Assembly: GCA_946413815.1 (NCBI GenBank)
Contig: CAMKMD010000045.1
Span: 1 to 32,651 of the forward strand
Direction: 5' to 3'
Source of the DNA: an uncultured Ruminococcus sp.
GTDB lineage: Bacteria; Bacillota; Clostridia; Oscillospirales; Ruminococcaceae
DNA: 32,651 bases
Below the pieces are notes generated by a model. The model had not been told where the DNA came from, did no database searches, and saw nothing but the letters and a program-made list of their open reading frames with translations. A program made the position numbers and the translations under genes. This document shows, one piece after another, positions 7,383-16,539 of this stretch (position 1 is its first letter; each line of letters begins with the position of its first letter).

Positions 7383-8489
7383 TCATATAAGATGTGCTAT
7401 GACAGAATTCGAGACGAGAAAGCCCTCCGGAGTAAGTGCGAGGGTCTGCCCGTCAAATACACACAGACCGGCGCTGACAAGTGCCGGTATCTTTTTTTCT
7501 ATGCCGGCGCGTATACTCTCCACCCTCCTGAGGTCGAGGCCGCATTTAAGGCGGAGCGCAAGCATGACTATCTCCTCCGGCGAACAGGGATTTTCGTCCG
7601 TGACCTCGGTTATCTGTGCAGGGGAGGAGATGAAGAGGTCAACATCCGGCGGTACGGCATATCTTCTCCCGCCGCAGCAGGAATGTGCCGAGGGGCCGAT
7701 GCCGATATAGTCCTCACAGAGCCAGTAGCGGTCATTGTGGCGGCTCTCATAGCCGGGGCGGGCAAAGTTCGATATCTCATACTGCATGAAGCCGTGAGAT
7801 TCAAGGCGCTTTACCGTCCTCAGGTATATATCCGATGTTTCGTCCTCATCCGGCAGTCTTTCCTCCATACCTCTGCTCTGGAATGGAGTACCATCCTCGA
7901 CTTTGAGCAGATAGGCGGAGATATGCTGTATGGGCAGTGAGGCAAGCATATCCGCAGAGCGCTCTGCTTTCTCCGGTGTCTGTCCGGGCAGGGCGAGCAT
8001 GAGGTCGCAGGAGATATTCTCAAAGCCTGCATTCACAGCATCGAGGACTGCTCTTTCCGCGCGGGCGGAGGTGTGCCTGCGGCCGAGGAGGCGGAGCTCA
8101 TCGTCGTCCATGGACTGAACGCCTATGGAGAGCCGGTTTATGCCGGCTTCAAGGTATCCTGTGAGACGCTCCGACGAGAGAGTATTGGGATTTGCTTCAA
8201 GGGTTATCTCGGCATCCTCCGTGACAGCGAAACAGCGGCGGAGCTCCCCTGTTATCTCAGCGATCTGCTCCGGGCGGAGCAGCGAGGGAGTTCCGCCGCC
8301 GAAGTATACTGTATCAGCCGGACGGGAGGTATCGGAGCAGTCACGGATATTCCTGAGGACTGCCTGTACGTACCCCTCTGCCTTTGTGCCGCTCCAGCCG
8401 ACTGAGCAGAAGGAGCAGTAGCCGCATTTTACGGCGCAGAACGGTACGTGTATGTATATCCCGAGACCGCCGTGCAGAGGCGTGTTCAT
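7383..8489 (-). CDS. hemW: HemW-like radical SAM haem chaperone
   Basis: A 368-aa radical SAM protein. The cluster motif CAVKCGYCSFC near residue 18 has the CxxxCxxC plus extra Cys of the HemN/HemW group. YFGGGTPSLL, EANP and LMLALPGQT follow in the expected order, and the length fits HemW rather than the ~450-aa HemN. HemW proteins bind haem and have long been misannotated as coproporphyrinogen III dehydrogenases. The start overlaps the stop of the preceding gene by 4 nt (ATGA). Position in a lepA operon is common for hemW in Gram-positive bacteria. Confidence 0.92.
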   Translation of the reverse strand: MNTPLHGGLGIYIHVPFCAVKCGYCSFCSVGWSGTKAEGYVQAVLRNIRDCSDTSRPADTVYFGGGTPSLLRPEQIAEITGELRRCFAVTEDAEITLEANPNTLSSERLTGYLEAGINRLSIGVQSMDDDELRLLGRRHTSARAERAVLDAVNAGFENISCDLMLALPGQTPEKAERSADMLASLPIQHISAYLLKVEDGTPFQSRGMEERLPDEDETSDIYLRTVKRLESHGFMQYEISNFARPGYESRHNDRYWLCEDYIGIGPSAHSCCGGRRYAVPPDVDLFISSPAQITEVTDENPCSPEEIVMLALRLKCGLDLRRVESIRAGIEKKIPALVSAGLCVFDGQTLALTPEGFLVSNSVIAHLI

Positions 8490-8851
8490 CTGTTGAAGTC
8501 CTTCTTTATGGCAGGTGTGAGTTTGAAGAAGAAAGCGTTGACGAGCCTGGGCACGAAGATCAGGGAGAGTATCAGGATGATCTCGACAAGGATCTCAAGT
8601 CCTGCGACATTGTACAGGAAGCCCTCCGTATAGACTGTTTCCCAGTCAGGTGCTCTCAGGTAGACGAGGACCACGAGCACGAATACTATAACGCAGTAGA
8701 TCGCATTGAAGATGGTAGCACCATTGCCGTTTACGCAGAGCCTTCCGCATTCCTTGCAGGGCTTGCCTCTTGAATTGAGCTGTCCGGCGAGGGCCTTGCT
8801 CAGAGGATTGAACGTTTTCTTCCCGCAGTGGGGACAGGTATAAATACTCAT
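8486..8851 (-). CDS. Small zinc-ribbon membrane protein, unknown function
   Basis: A 121-aa protein with a four-Cys zinc-ribbon at the N-terminus (CPHC at 6-9, CKEC at 32-35) and two membrane helices (about 47-66 and 84-104). It lies between another small membrane protein and hemW, with a good AAGGAG site and a 12-nt gap upstream. I do not recognise a named family; it may be an assembly or quality-control factor, but nothing shows this. Confidence 0.75.
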   Translation of the reverse strand: MSIYTCPHCGKKTFNPLSKALAGQLNSRGKPCKECGRLCVNGNGATIFNAIYCVIVFVLVVLVYLRAPDWETVYTEGFLYNVAGLEILVEIILILSLIFVPRLVNAFFFKLTPAIKKDFNR

Positions 8852-8863
8852 TTGTATATCTCC

Positions 8864-9310
8864 TTATTCTTTATCGTTTGCTTCAAGGGGAGTGAGCTCC
8901 CGGGCTGGCGGAGCTTCACGGAGGAGCCTGCTCTCTGTCATAAGACCGGCTTTATGGCTGAGAAAGGCGAGCTTTTTGACGTGGGAATATCTCTTGCTCC
9001 TGAGGGGGCGGAATACCCTGAACCAGTGCAGCAGCAACAGAGCTGCAGCGAATACGCCGACAGCTATCCATATCCACATCATATCACGGGATATGAAGGG
9101 CGCCCTGTGGACAGCCCTGCCCATAAGGAGTACGATGCCGGCGATGAAGATGAAAGGTATCAGCCCCGTCTCCCGCATATTTATGCGCATTTTCCGGAAC
9201 GCACGTCCTGCGGCCTTGTCACGGTTCAGCAGGGGCTCTGTTATTACGCTCAGAAGCGACAGCAGCATGAAGAGCCCTGACGCTCCGAGAACGGTATAGT
9301 CATAGACCAT
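8864..9310 (-). CDS. Small integral membrane protein, unknown function
   Basis: A 148-aa protein with three hydrophobic segments (about 7-24, 51-66 and 79-99) and a basic C-terminal region that should face the cytoplasm. It follows lepA after 12 nt with an AAGGAGGAAG ribosome site, so it belongs to the lepA-hemW transcript. No conserved motif was recognised. Confidence 0.72.
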   Translation of the reverse strand: MVYDYTVLGASGLFMLLSLLSVITEPLLNRDKAAGRAFRKMRINMRETGLIPFIFIAGIVLLMGRAVHRAPFISRDMMWIWIAVGVFAAALLLLHWFRVFRPLRSKRYSHVKKLAFLSHKAGLMTESRLLREAPPARELTPLEANDKE

Positions 9311-9322
9311 AAGCCTTCCTCC

Positions 9323-11125
9323 TTACGAATCAAGCTTGAGTACGCTCATGAACGCCTCCTGCGGTACTTCTACGGTACCGAGCTGGCGCATACGCTTCTT
9401 TCCTTCCTTCTGCTTTTCGAGCAGCTTCTTCTTACGTGTGATATCACCGCCGTAGCACTTGGCAAGTACGTCCTTTCTCATGGCCTTTACGGTCTCACGG
9501 GCGATTATCTTGCCGCCGATGGCTGCCTGTATAGGTACCTCGAAGAGCTGGCGCGGGATGTTCTCCTTGAGCTTCTCAGCTATCTTCCTTGCACGGGCAT
9601 AGGCCTTGTCCGCATGGATGATGAAGGACAGGGCATCCACTATCTCGCCGTTGAGGAGGATATCCAGCTTCACGAGCTTGGAGGGGGCATAGCCGAGCAG
9701 CTCGTAGTCGAAGGAGGCATAGCCCTTGGTGCGGGATTTCAGCACATCGAAGAAATCGTATACTATCTCGTTGAGGGGCAGCTCGTAATGCAGCTCCACA
9801 CGGGTATCATCGAGATACTGCATATCCTTGAATACTCCACGTCTGTCCTGACAGAGCTCCATGATATTTCCCACATAATCAGAGGGGCTGAGGATGCTTG
9901 CCTTCACTAAAGGCTCCTCCGCAACGGATATGAGAGCTGGGTCGGGATAGTTGGTGGGGTTGTCGATGTACTGTACCTCACCGTTGGTGAATGTGACTTT
10001 GTATATAACTGACGGTGCCGTGGTGACAAGGTCAAGGTTGTATTCGCGTTCGAGTCGCTCCTGTATTATCTCCATGTGGAGCAGGCCGAGGAAGCCGCAG
10101 CGGAAGCCGAATCCGAGGGCGATTGATGTCTCGGGCTCGAAGGAGAGGGAGGCATCGTTCAGCTGGAGCTTTTCAAGGGCATCGCGGAGGTCGCCGTACT
10201 TTGCGCCGTCTGCCGGATAGATACCGGAGAATACCATGGGGTTTACCTTGCGGTAGCCGGGAAGGGGCTCATCGCAGGGGAAGTCATTGTTGGTGACGGT
10301 ATCGCCCACCTGTGTATCGCCGATGGACTTGATTGATGCGGCGATGTAGCCTACCTCTCCGGCTTCAAGAACGCCGTTGTTGATAAGGCTGTCTGCGTCC
10401 ATGCATCCGGCCTCGACTACGGTGAATACTGCTCCTGTAGCCATGAGACGTATATTGTCGCCGACCTTTACTCTGCCCTCCTTGACACGGACATAGATGA
10501 TTACGCCCTTGTAGGAGTCATAGTAGCTGTCGAATATAAGAGCCTTGAGAGGCTTCTCCGGGTCGCCCTGGGGTGCCGGGATATCGGTAACTACCCTTTC
10601 AAGCACCTCCTGTATATTGGTGCCGAGCTTTGCTGAGATGCGGGGAGCATCCATAGCGGGGATGCCGATCACGTTCTCCACCTCAGCACATACTCTCTCG
10701 GGGTCGGCAGAGGGGAGGTCTATCTTGTTTACTACAGGCACGACTTCAAGGTCATGCTCTATGGCAAGATAGGTATTGGCAAGGGTCTGGGCCTCGATGC
10801 CCTGTGAAGCGTCTACTACCAGTATAGCGCCCTCGCAGGCTGCAAGGGAACGGGATACCTCATAGTTGAAGTCAACGTGGCCGGGGGTATCGATGAGGTT
10901 GAAGATGTAGTCCTCGCCGTCCTTTGCGGTATATTTCAGCCTTACTGCACGGGCCTTGATGGTTATGCCTCTTTCCCTCTCAATATCCATATTGTCAAGG
11001 AGCTGATCCTCCATATCCCTGACCGCAACGGTCTCTGTCAGCTCGAGTATACGGTCAGCCAGAGTTGACTTACCGTGATCTATATGTGCTATAATACAGA
11101 AATTTCTGATCTTGTCGTTTGCCAT
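9323..11125 (-). CDS. lepA: Elongation factor 4 (LepA), ribosome back-translocase
   Basis: A 600-aa translational GTPase, the usual LepA length. GTPase motifs are AHIDHGKST (G1, residues 13-21), DTPGH (G3) and NKIDLP (G4). The EF-G-like domains II, III and V follow, then the LepA-specific C-terminal domain with [29 protein letters not shown] and the Lys-rich tail around [19 protein letters not shown]. LepA acts on stalled ribosomes and in 30S biogenesis. It is the first gene of a four-gene operon ending in hemW. Confidence 0.98.
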   Translation of the reverse strand: MANDKIRNFCIIAHIDHGKSTLADRILELTETVAVRDMEDQLLDNMDIERERGITIKARAVRLKYTAKDGEDYIFNLIDTPGHVDFNYEVSRSLAACEGAILVVDASQGIEAQTLANTYLAIEHDLEVVPVVNKIDLPSADPERVCAEVENVIGIPAMDAPRISAKLGTNIQEVLERVVTDIPAPQGDPEKPLKALIFDSYYDSYKGVIIYVRVKEGRVKVGDNIRLMATGAVFTVVEAGCMDADSLINNGVLEAGEVGYIAASIKSIGDTQVGDTVTNNDFPCDEPLPGYRKVNPMVFSGIYPADGAKYGDLRDALEKLQLNDASLSFEPETSIALGFGFRCGFLGLLHMEIIQERLEREYNLDLVTTAPSVIYKVTFTNGEVQYIDNPTNYPDPALISVAEEPLVKASILSPSDYVGNIMELCQDRRGVFKDMQYLDDTRVELHYELPLNEIVYDFFDVLKSRTKGYASFDYELLGYAPSKLVKLDILLNGEIVDALSFIIHADKAYARARKIAEKLKENIPRQLFEVPIQAAIGGKIIARETVKAMRKDVLAKCYGGDITRKKKLLEKQKEGKKRMRQLGTVEVPQEAFMSVLKLDS

Positions 11126-11163
11126 AGTTTACCTCTTTCCGGATATACATTTATACATAATAC

Positions 11164-11192
11164 ATTATAGCAGATAACGGCTGGTTTGTAAA
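11164..11192 (-). promoter_or_regulatory. Promoter of the lepA-hemW operon
   Basis: TTTACA (11187-11192, minus strand), a 17-nt spacer and TATAAT (11164-11169), about 38 nt before the lepA ATG. Confidence 0.78.
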
Positions 11193-11243
11193 GAAAAAGT
11201 TTGGAGAAAACGGCGCAGGCGGGAACTACGAGTGAAGATAGGA

Positions 11244-11273
11244 TTGACACGCTCTGCCGTGCTGTGCTATAAT
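11244..11273 (+). promoter_or_regulatory. Consensus promoter of the CbxX-type AAA+ gene
   Basis: TTGACA (11244-11249), an 18-nt spacer and TATAAT (11268-11273) with an extended -10 TGC. The lepA promoter lies ~50 bp away pointing the other way. Confidence 0.85.
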
Positions 11274-11305
11274 TGAGGTACTGTTAATATGAACGAGGTA
11301 TCATC

Positions 11306-13351
11306 ATGGATAAAAATAAGTATACTGCCTTTGAGATAACCATATCGCCGGAATGGGTGCTCGCCCACAAGGGGGACGACGAACTCCCGGTGAAGCGTAT
11401 CATCGAAAGGCTGCAAAAGGACCTTGCCGCTGAGATAACAACATTTACCCTTGCAAGCTGCGAGGGCTATGTGACTGCGGACGAGGATTCGGATAACACC
11501 ATAAGCTGCATACGCCGGATAGTGGAATCCCTCTATCCCGATGACTCCGGCTTCTTTACCGTCGGTCTGACAGAGAAGAACGTCATCCCCGAGGAGCCGA
11601 AGCCTAAAAAGAAGACTGCTCCGAGGAAGACAGGGAAGAAGCCTGCTGCTGCGGAGGAGGCTCCTGAGGAAACCGCTCCGGATAAAAAGGACGCTCCCGT
11701 AATAAAGGAGACTGCTGAATCCAAGATAGAAAAGCTCATCGGCATGACGGATTTCAAGGAGCTCGTCCGTGAATGCTCCGCTGTTGCGCCGCTGCTGAAG
11801 AAGTACGGCACTGTAGGCACCTTCACGAGCCGCTGCTACCTTGTATCTATCAACGACGGCTGCGGGCTTTCCACCTGCCTCAGGCTCTTTGCGGAGTTCC
11901 TCGAGGAGAAGGGGCTTGCGAAATTCACCTCCGGCAGGAAGATGACAGAGGTAAAGCTCGGCCCTCCGGCGGGGGAGAACAGTCAGGAGAATCCCTTTGC
12001 CAAGGCACTCAGCTGCTTCGGTGAGCACAGCACGAGCCGTGTTGTCTGCATAGATATTTCCGAATGGATGGGTAAGACGGACGATAAGGAGTTCCGCCGC
12101 TTCCTGCGCACTGTCAGCGGTCATGACGGCGGAAATATCGTGTTCTTCCGTGTTCCCTTCGTGGAGAAGGATATACTCCATTCCATACACGAATCCCTCA
12201 ATGATCTTATGTTTGTGCGGGATCTCTCCGTAGTGCCCTACAGCCCCGCCGAGCTTGATGACTTTGCGGAGAGGCTTCTCACAGAGAACGGCTTCACTAT
12301 GGATGAGGCGGCAAGGGATGTGTACCGTGAGCGTATAACCGAGGAGAAGAATGACGGCAGATTCTACGGTATCAATACCGTAAGCAAGGTCATCAACGAG
12401 ATGATATACACAAAGCAGCTCTCAGATGCGCGCTGCGGCAAGGATGATGCAGTCATCCGTGCGGGAGATATAAACGGTCTCGTCGAAGGCAGCACCAGCG
12501 GCCTTACCGGCTCTGAGGAGCTTGCTGCACTTGTGGGCATGGAGGAGATACAGAAGCGTGTCGAGGAGATAGTCGCACAGATCATCGCCGGCAAGGAGAA
12601 CAGTTCCCTGGAGGTACCCTGTATACATATGCGCTTCGTCGGCAATCCGGGTACCGGAAAGACCACAGTTGCACGTATCATAGGCAAGATACTCAAGGAG
12701 AAGGGTGTTCTCAGGAACGGCAGCTTCTTCGAGTACAGCGGACGCGACCTCTGCGGACGCTTCGTCGGACAGACTGCGCCGAAGACCGCTGCGATATGCC
12801 GTGATGCCTACGGCTCCGTACTCTTCATCGACGAGGCCTATTCCCTCTACCGCGACGAGGGATACAGCACCGCAGACTACGGCAGGGAGGCGCTTGACAC
12901 CCTTGTTGCCGAAATGGAGAACCACCGCAGTGATTTCATGGTCATAATGGCCGGCTATCCTGACGAGATGGAGAGCCTGATGCACGGCAATACCGGTCTT
13001 GCGAGCCGTATGCCCTTCCAGATAGATTTCCCGAATTATACCCGCGGGCAGCTCGGTGATATCTTCCTCACCATGGCAAGGAAGAGCTTCAGCTTCGATG
13101 AAGCCTTTGAGAAGGCTGTAAAGAGCTTCTTTGACGAGCTTCCCGATGAGATAATGGATCGCAAGGATTTCAGCAACGCCAGGTATGTCCGCAATCTTTA
13201 TGAGAGGACATGGGGCAAGGCAGTGCTCCGCTCACAGATGTCAGGAGAGCCCTGCAGCACCCTCACGGCTGAGGATTTCAGCCTTGCATCCTCGGAGAAG
13301 GATCTCGGCAGCATGAACAGCAAAAAGCCGAGAGCCATCGGCTTTATCTGA
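11306..13351 (+). CDS. CbxX/SpoVK-type AAA+ ATPase with a degenerate first AAA module
   Basis: A 681-aa protein. Residues 1-90 form a small unrecognised N-terminal domain; 95-135 are a Lys/Pro/Ala linker. Residues 137-370 look like an AAA module that has lost its active site: SINDGCGLST (181-190) sits where a P-loop would be, and RVVCIDISEW (245-254) where Walker B would be. The C-terminal AAA domain (about 403-660) is intact and of CbxX/CfqX type, with Walker A GNPGTGKT (446-453), GRFVGQTAPKT, Walker B VLFIDEA (505-511), sensor MAGYPDEM and an Arg-finger segment LASRMPFQIDFPNY. Relatives include Rubisco activase CbbX, SpoVK and EccA; all remodel proteins in hexamers. The substrate is unknown. 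Single-gene transcript. Confidence 0.88.
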   Translation: MDKNKYTAFEITISPEWVLAHKGDDELPVKRIIERLQKDLAAEITTFTLASCEGYVTADEDSDNTISCIRRIVESLYPDDSGFFTVGLTEKNVIPEEPKPKKKTAPRKTGKKPAAAEEAPEETAPDKKDAPVIKETAESKIEKLIGMTDFKELVRECSAVAPLLKKYGTVGTFTSRCYLVSINDGCGLSTCLRLFAEFLEEKGLAKFTSGRKMTEVKLGPPAGENSQENPFAKALSCFGEHSTSRVVCIDISEWMGKTDDKEFRRFLRTVSGHDGGNIVFFRVPFVEKDILHSIHESLNDLMFVRDLSVVPYSPAELDDFAERLLTENGFTMDEAARDVYRERITEEKNDGRFYGINTVSKVINEMIYTKQLSDARCGKDDAVIRAGDINGLVEGSTSGLTGSEELAALVGMEEIQKRVEEIVAQIIAGKENSSLEVPCIHMRFVGNPGTGKTTVARIIGKILKEKGVLRNGSFFEYSGRDLCGRFVGQTAPKTAAICRDAYGSVLFIDEAYSLYRDEGYSTADYGREALDTLVAEMENHRSDFMVIMAGYPDEMESLMHGNTGLASRMPFQIDFPNYTRGQLGDIFLTMARKSFSFDEAFEKAVKSFFDELPDEIMDRKDFSNARYVRNLYERTWGKAVLRSQMSGEPCSTLTAEDFSLASSEKDLGSMNSKKPRAIGFI

Positions 13352-13358
13352 TAAAAGA

Positions 13359-13403
13359 ATAAACCCGCAGGCAGTCTGCCGACTGTCTGCGGGTATTGTT
13401 TTT
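13359..13403. terminator. Bidirectional terminator between AAA+ and mannanase genes
   Basis: A 13-bp stem with one G-U pair (13363-13375 / 13382-13394) is followed by TATTGTTTTT on the plus strand and TTTATTC on the minus strand, serving both converging genes. Confidence 0.85.
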
Positions 13404-15288
13404 ACTTTGCGGGAGTGAGGGGGAGATCTGAGGCGCTGATAAGGTCAGCATCCACCTTCTGTATCACAATGGCGTCAGTGCCGGTGATGCCTTCGGCTCC
13501 GTCGATATCGGCGTTAATAATGCCGGTCTCACTGAGCGGGTATTTCTCCTTGTTTGCGACATACTGGAGCACTGCCACTGCATCGGATACATTGATCTTG
13601 TCGTCACAGTTGGCATCGCCGTACTTAAGCAGCAGCGGAGGCTTGTTGACGGGCATGGTCTCAACTGCGGCTGTGGGCTTCTCCGTAGCCTTCTCGGTGG
13701 GCTTTTCGGTAGCCTTTTCCGTAGGCTTCTGCTCCTCTCCCGTGATGGGATAGCTGTAGAGGTCGGGCAGCTCGTCAAGGGTTATGCAGTATTCGCTGGT
13801 ATATATCTTCTTCAGCTCGTCCTGTGGGTTGTACATCTCTGCGGTGAGGTAGTTCTTGTACCAGGGGCAGAAGTACAGCCATGCTGCCTTGTCATTGACA
13901 AGATTCTCCAGTGAGGGGATGCAGTCATTCTCCGACATGGCCACCATCTTCTCACCGTTCACGCCCTTTACAAGGCTGTAGAAGGTGGAGGCAATGGAGC
14001 TCTGATTGGGTATGCCGTCTGTGCCGTTGTACTTGTCGTAGCCTATCATATCTACAACATCATCGCCGGGATACCAGTCCGCTGATGCGGGGGAGGTATA
14101 GCCTGTCCATTCCCATATCAGATTGTTCAGGCCGTACTCGTTGGTGAGCTGGTCGTAGAGCAGGCGATAGAGCTTCTTGCAGTTCTCCGGGCCTTCGCCG
14201 CCCCACCAGAACCAGCCGCCCTCTGCCTCGTGGAGGGGACGCCAGATTATGGGTACATCAGCTTCTTTCAGCTTTGTGAGCTGCTCGGCTATAGCCCTTA
14301 TATCGTCCATGAGCACCTCGTTCTCCCAGGTGCCCTCCTCAAGGGCTTTGGATATGCTGAAGGTGGTGAAGGGAGTGTTGCCTGTGTGCTCGAGATAGAA
14401 GGCACGCTCTTTCCTGTCCTTGTTGCAGGGGACGTTCCAGTGCCAGGTGCAGGTGGCTATGCCGTGAAGGTTCTTTACCCAGTAGATGGTGCGCTCAGCG
14501 GCGTCATCATTCCATGTGGCATCGGAGTTGTATACCAGATAGTCAATACCGCGTATGGCGGGCTGCTTTCCGGTGACCTCCTGTATATACTCGAACTCCT
14601 CCTCGTTGTCCTTGATGTAGACCTTGTCGGGGTCGTTCATGATGTTGTAGTTATGTGAGCCGCAGTACTCCTGCTGACCGGAGAGGATATGGTTTCCGTA
14701 CTGGTCGCAGAGGTAGGAGTAGAGCCGCTTGGCCGAATCCGAAGCATCCGGGTTGGAAAGGGTGCGGGTGGGCTTTAAGTCGGATATGCTCTTGTCAGCG
14801 GGTTTCAGTGTGAGGTAGTCGTAGTAGCAGTAGCCCCAGTAGGCCTTCAGCTCTATGGTATTCTTGCCCTTCTTCAGTGCGACCACGCCGCCGGAGGTCT
14901 CCTCGAACCCGAGATTGTGCAGGAAAGTTACCTCACCCTGATTCACTCCGTTGATGTTGAGGTACTGGACCTTTTTGTTCGGATCAGAGGGCTCACAGTA
15001 GCAGATGCTCAGTTCGTAGAGCCCTTCCTCGGGTACATCTGCCTCAACGGAGACAGTCGTGCCCTTCTGGTCGAGGTAGGAGTATCCTTTTCCCGAATAG
15101 CCGGTCAGATCCATTTTCTCATCAGAGGGATCGGTATATATCTTTCCTCCCTCGGTGCTGCCTTCCTCGAATTCCAGGCGTATCACATCTGCGGCCTCAG
15201 TGCGCATGACCGGAACAGACGGAACAGCTGCAGCCGCTGCGAATGCTGCTGCCGCAAGGAACGAGGATATCCTTGATGCTTTTTTCAT
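13402..15288 (-). CDS. Secreted GH26 beta-mannanase with CBM35-like module and type I dockerin
   Basis: A 628-aa cellulosomal hydrolase. Order: signal peptide (1-33, Ala-rich core), CBM35-like beta-sandwich (about 35-165), GH26 barrel (about 180-510), Thr/Glu/Lys/Pro linker (521-550) and dockerin (555-628). The acid/base Glu is E354 in RPLHEAEGG and the probable nucleophile E453 in MVAMSEND, the GH26 pattern. The dockerin has two calcium-loop repeats (GDANCDDKINVSDA and ADIDGAEGITGTDA), so the enzyme should dock on a cohesin scaffold outside the cell. The start is at 15288, after AAGGAGGA and at the signal peptide; a longer frame to 15654 only overlaps yccF. It follows yccF by 38 nt and shares its promoter. 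Confidence 0.93.
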   Translation of the reverse strand: MKKASRISSFLAAAAFAAAAAVPSVPVMRTEAADVIRLEFEEGSTEGGKIYTDPSDEKMDLTGYSGKGYSYLDQKGTTVSVEADVPEEGLYELSICYCEPSDPNKKVQYLNINGVNQGEVTFLHNLGFEETSGGVVALKKGKNTIELKAYWGYCYYDYLTLKPADKSISDLKPTRTLSNPDASDSAKRLYSYLCDQYGNHILSGQQEYCGSHNYNIMNDPDKVYIKDNEEEFEYIQEVTGKQPAIRGIDYLVYNSDATWNDDAAERTIYWVKNLHGIATCTWHWNVPCNKDRKERAFYLEHTGNTPFTTFSISKALEEGTWENEVLMDDIRAIAEQLTKLKEADVPIIWRPLHEAEGGWFWWGGEGPENCKKLYRLLYDQLTNEYGLNNLIWEWTGYTSPASADWYPGDDVVDMIGYDKYNGTDGIPNQSSIASTFYSLVKGVNGEKMVAMSENDCIPSLENLVNDKAAWLYFCPWYKNYLTAEMYNPQDELKKIYTSEYCITLDELPDLYSYPITGEEQKPTEKATEKPTEKATEKPTAAVETMPVNKPPLLLKYGDANCDDKINVSDAVAVLQYVANKEKYPLSETGIINADIDGAEGITGTDAIVIQKVDADLISASDLPLTPAK

Positions 15289-15326
15289 GTTTTCTTCCTC
15301 CTTGGATGGTATGCCCCTCCTCCGGT

Positions 15327-15686
15327 TCAGCGTACATGGCTGCCGAAAGGCATCAGCGCCAGTTTGGCAAGCTTGAACATCTGCATGGCAAATGGTATGC
15401 CTACGATGGTCACGGCGAGGATCACCCCGGCGCACAGATGGAAGAGCGCCAGCGGTATACCGCTTGTAAGCAGCCAGATTATATTGCAGATAAGTGAGAC
15501 AGGTCCGCCGCCGTACTCGACTTCCTTGCCAAAGGGGAAGAAGGCAAGTCCGGCGAACTTGAAGCACTGTACACCCACAGGGATGCCTACGATGGAGATG
15601 CACCAGAGCAGGCCATAGATGAGCCAGCCGATGCCGCCGATTATGCCGCCGCATATGAACCAGAGAATATTGCCTATGAATCCCAT
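15327..15686 (-). CDS. YccF-domain inner membrane protein
   Basis: A 119-aa protein with the duplicated YccF pattern: two copies of a membrane segment followed by SIVGIPVGVQCFKFAGLAFFPFG or TIVGIPFAMQMFKLAKLALMPFG, joined by the GGGPVSLICNIIWLL stretch. Function is unknown in the whole family. It is the first gene of a two-gene transcript with the mannanase, an unexpected pairing that may be accidental. Confidence 0.88.
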   Translation of the reverse strand: MGFIGNILWFICGGIIGGIGWLIYGLLWCISIVGIPVGVQCFKFAGLAFFPFGKEVEYGGGPVSLICNIIWLLTSGIPLALFHLCAGVILAVTIVGIPFAMQMFKLAKLALMPFGSHVR

Positions 15687-15714
15687 GATATAACCCCTTT
15701 CATGTTATGAGATA

Positions 15715-15743
15715 AGTATACAACAAATAATTTTAGTTGTCAA
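15715..15743 (-). promoter_or_regulatory. Promoter of the yccF-mannanase transcript
   Basis: TTGACA (15738-15743, minus strand), a 17-nt spacer and TATACT (15715-15720), about 30 nt before the yccF ATG. Confidence 0.82.
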
Positions 15744-15844
15744 TGAATAATCCGTTAAGTTTTCCGCCCATGAATAAACTGCCGGTTGAGAGCCATACTA
15801 AAGACAGCTCAAAGAGCAAAACCAGAGTTAAGGAGAAAAGTGAT

Positions 15845-16018
15845 ATGGAAAAGAACGAATGTATCAGATGCAGCGTTTCACAGTGTCTGCACAACATCGC
15901 GTCAGAGGGCTACTGCTCTCTCGGCAGCATCTCTGTCGGCACTCATGAGGCTGACCCGACTGTACCTGAGTGTACTGACTGCAACAGCTTCGTAAGAAAA
16001 GACGGCTGCTGTCAGTAA
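15845..16018 (+). CDS. DUF1540 small Cys-rich protein
   Basis: A 57-aa protein with eight Cys in the DUF1540 arrangement: CIRCSVSQCLHN, EGYCSLGSISV, then ECTDCNSF and a terminal CC. The spacing suggests a small metal-binding knuckle. DUF1540 proteins are frequent in spore-formers but their role is unknown. The start is chosen at 15845 because AAGGAG lies 9 nt upstream; the in-frame ATGs at 15737 and 15743 overlap the divergent yccF promoter and lack a ribosome site. Confidence 0.82.
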   Translation: MEKNECIRCSVSQCLHNIASEGYCSLGSISVGTHEADPTVPECTDCNSFVRKDGCCQ

Positions 16019-16130
16019 GTATCATACGCGGCGTACTCTGTGCGCCGTACATAATATCATTATTCTTTGGTAAAGATGTACAAATATAAGATAAAAATAT
16101 AGTCAAATGCGTGAAATTACTTTCTGACCC

Positions 16131-16159
16131 TTGCAATATCATACTATATAGGTTATAAT
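16131..16159 (+). promoter_or_regulatory. Promoter of ireB
   Basis: TTGCAA (16131-16136), a 17-nt spacer and TATAAT (16154-16159), leaving a leader of about 65 nt. Confidence 0.75.
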
Positions 16160-16231
16160 ATATAGTAGCTTTATATTGCAGGACGCAGGTGCTGCTGATG
16201 AGGCTCAATTTCCCTCAGGAGGCTGATAAGT

Positions 16232-16495
16232 ATGTTCGATAAGACTATGACCTTCTCCGTCAATCAGGACAGAGAGCAGGAGATGAAGAAGAATCTCACT
16301 ACCATTTATGATGCCCTCAAGGAAAAGGGCTATAACCCCATAAATCAGATCGTGGGTTACATTCTCTCTGAGGATCCTACTTACATAACAACTCACAACA
16401 ATGCCAGAGCGCTCATCCGTCACATCGACCGTGACGAGCTGCTGCAGGTGCTTGTAAGAAGCTACCTTGTATCAGGCGATTCCGGCAACAAGTGA
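16232..16495 (+). CDS. ireB: IreB family regulatory phosphoprotein (UPF0297/DUF965)
   Basis: An 87-aa protein carrying the family core YDALKEKGYNPINQIVGYILS, then YITTHNNARALIR and the C-terminal RDELLQVLVRSYL. In Enterococcus IreB is a substrate of the PASTA kinase IreK and affects cephalosporin tolerance; the N-terminal Thr residues here (T5 and T7) sit where phosphorylation occurs there. The gene usually lies between alaS and ruvX, but here it is a lone transcript with its own promoter and terminator. Ribosome site AGGAGG. Confidence 0.93.
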   Translation: MFDKTMTFSVNQDREQEMKKNLTTIYDALKEKGYNPINQIVGYILSEDPTYITTHNNARALIRHIDRDELLQVLVRSYLVSGDSGNK

Positions 16496-16506
16496 TCTGT
16501 CCATAG

Positions 16507-16539
16507 AAGCTGTCCGCAAGCGGACAGCTTTTTGTTTTA
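16507..16539 (+). terminator. Terminator of ireB
   Basis: An 11-bp perfect stem (AAGCTGTCCGC with GCGGACAGCTT) is followed by TTTGTTTTATT, 11 nt past the ireB stop. Confidence 0.9.

Noticed and set aside
11267..12190. 307-aa minus-strand frame opposite the AAA+ gene
   Set aside because: Overlaps the AAA+ gene and its promoter, has no motifs, and lacks a supported start.
15289..15654. N-terminal extension of the mannanase frame to 750 aa
   Set aside because: It overlaps yccF, while a signal peptide and AAGGAGGA site mark the start at 15288.
16030..16060. Terminator after the DUF1540 gene
   Set aside because: Only a 5-bp CGGCG/CGCCG stem with a 9-nt loop and no proper T run; too weak to list.
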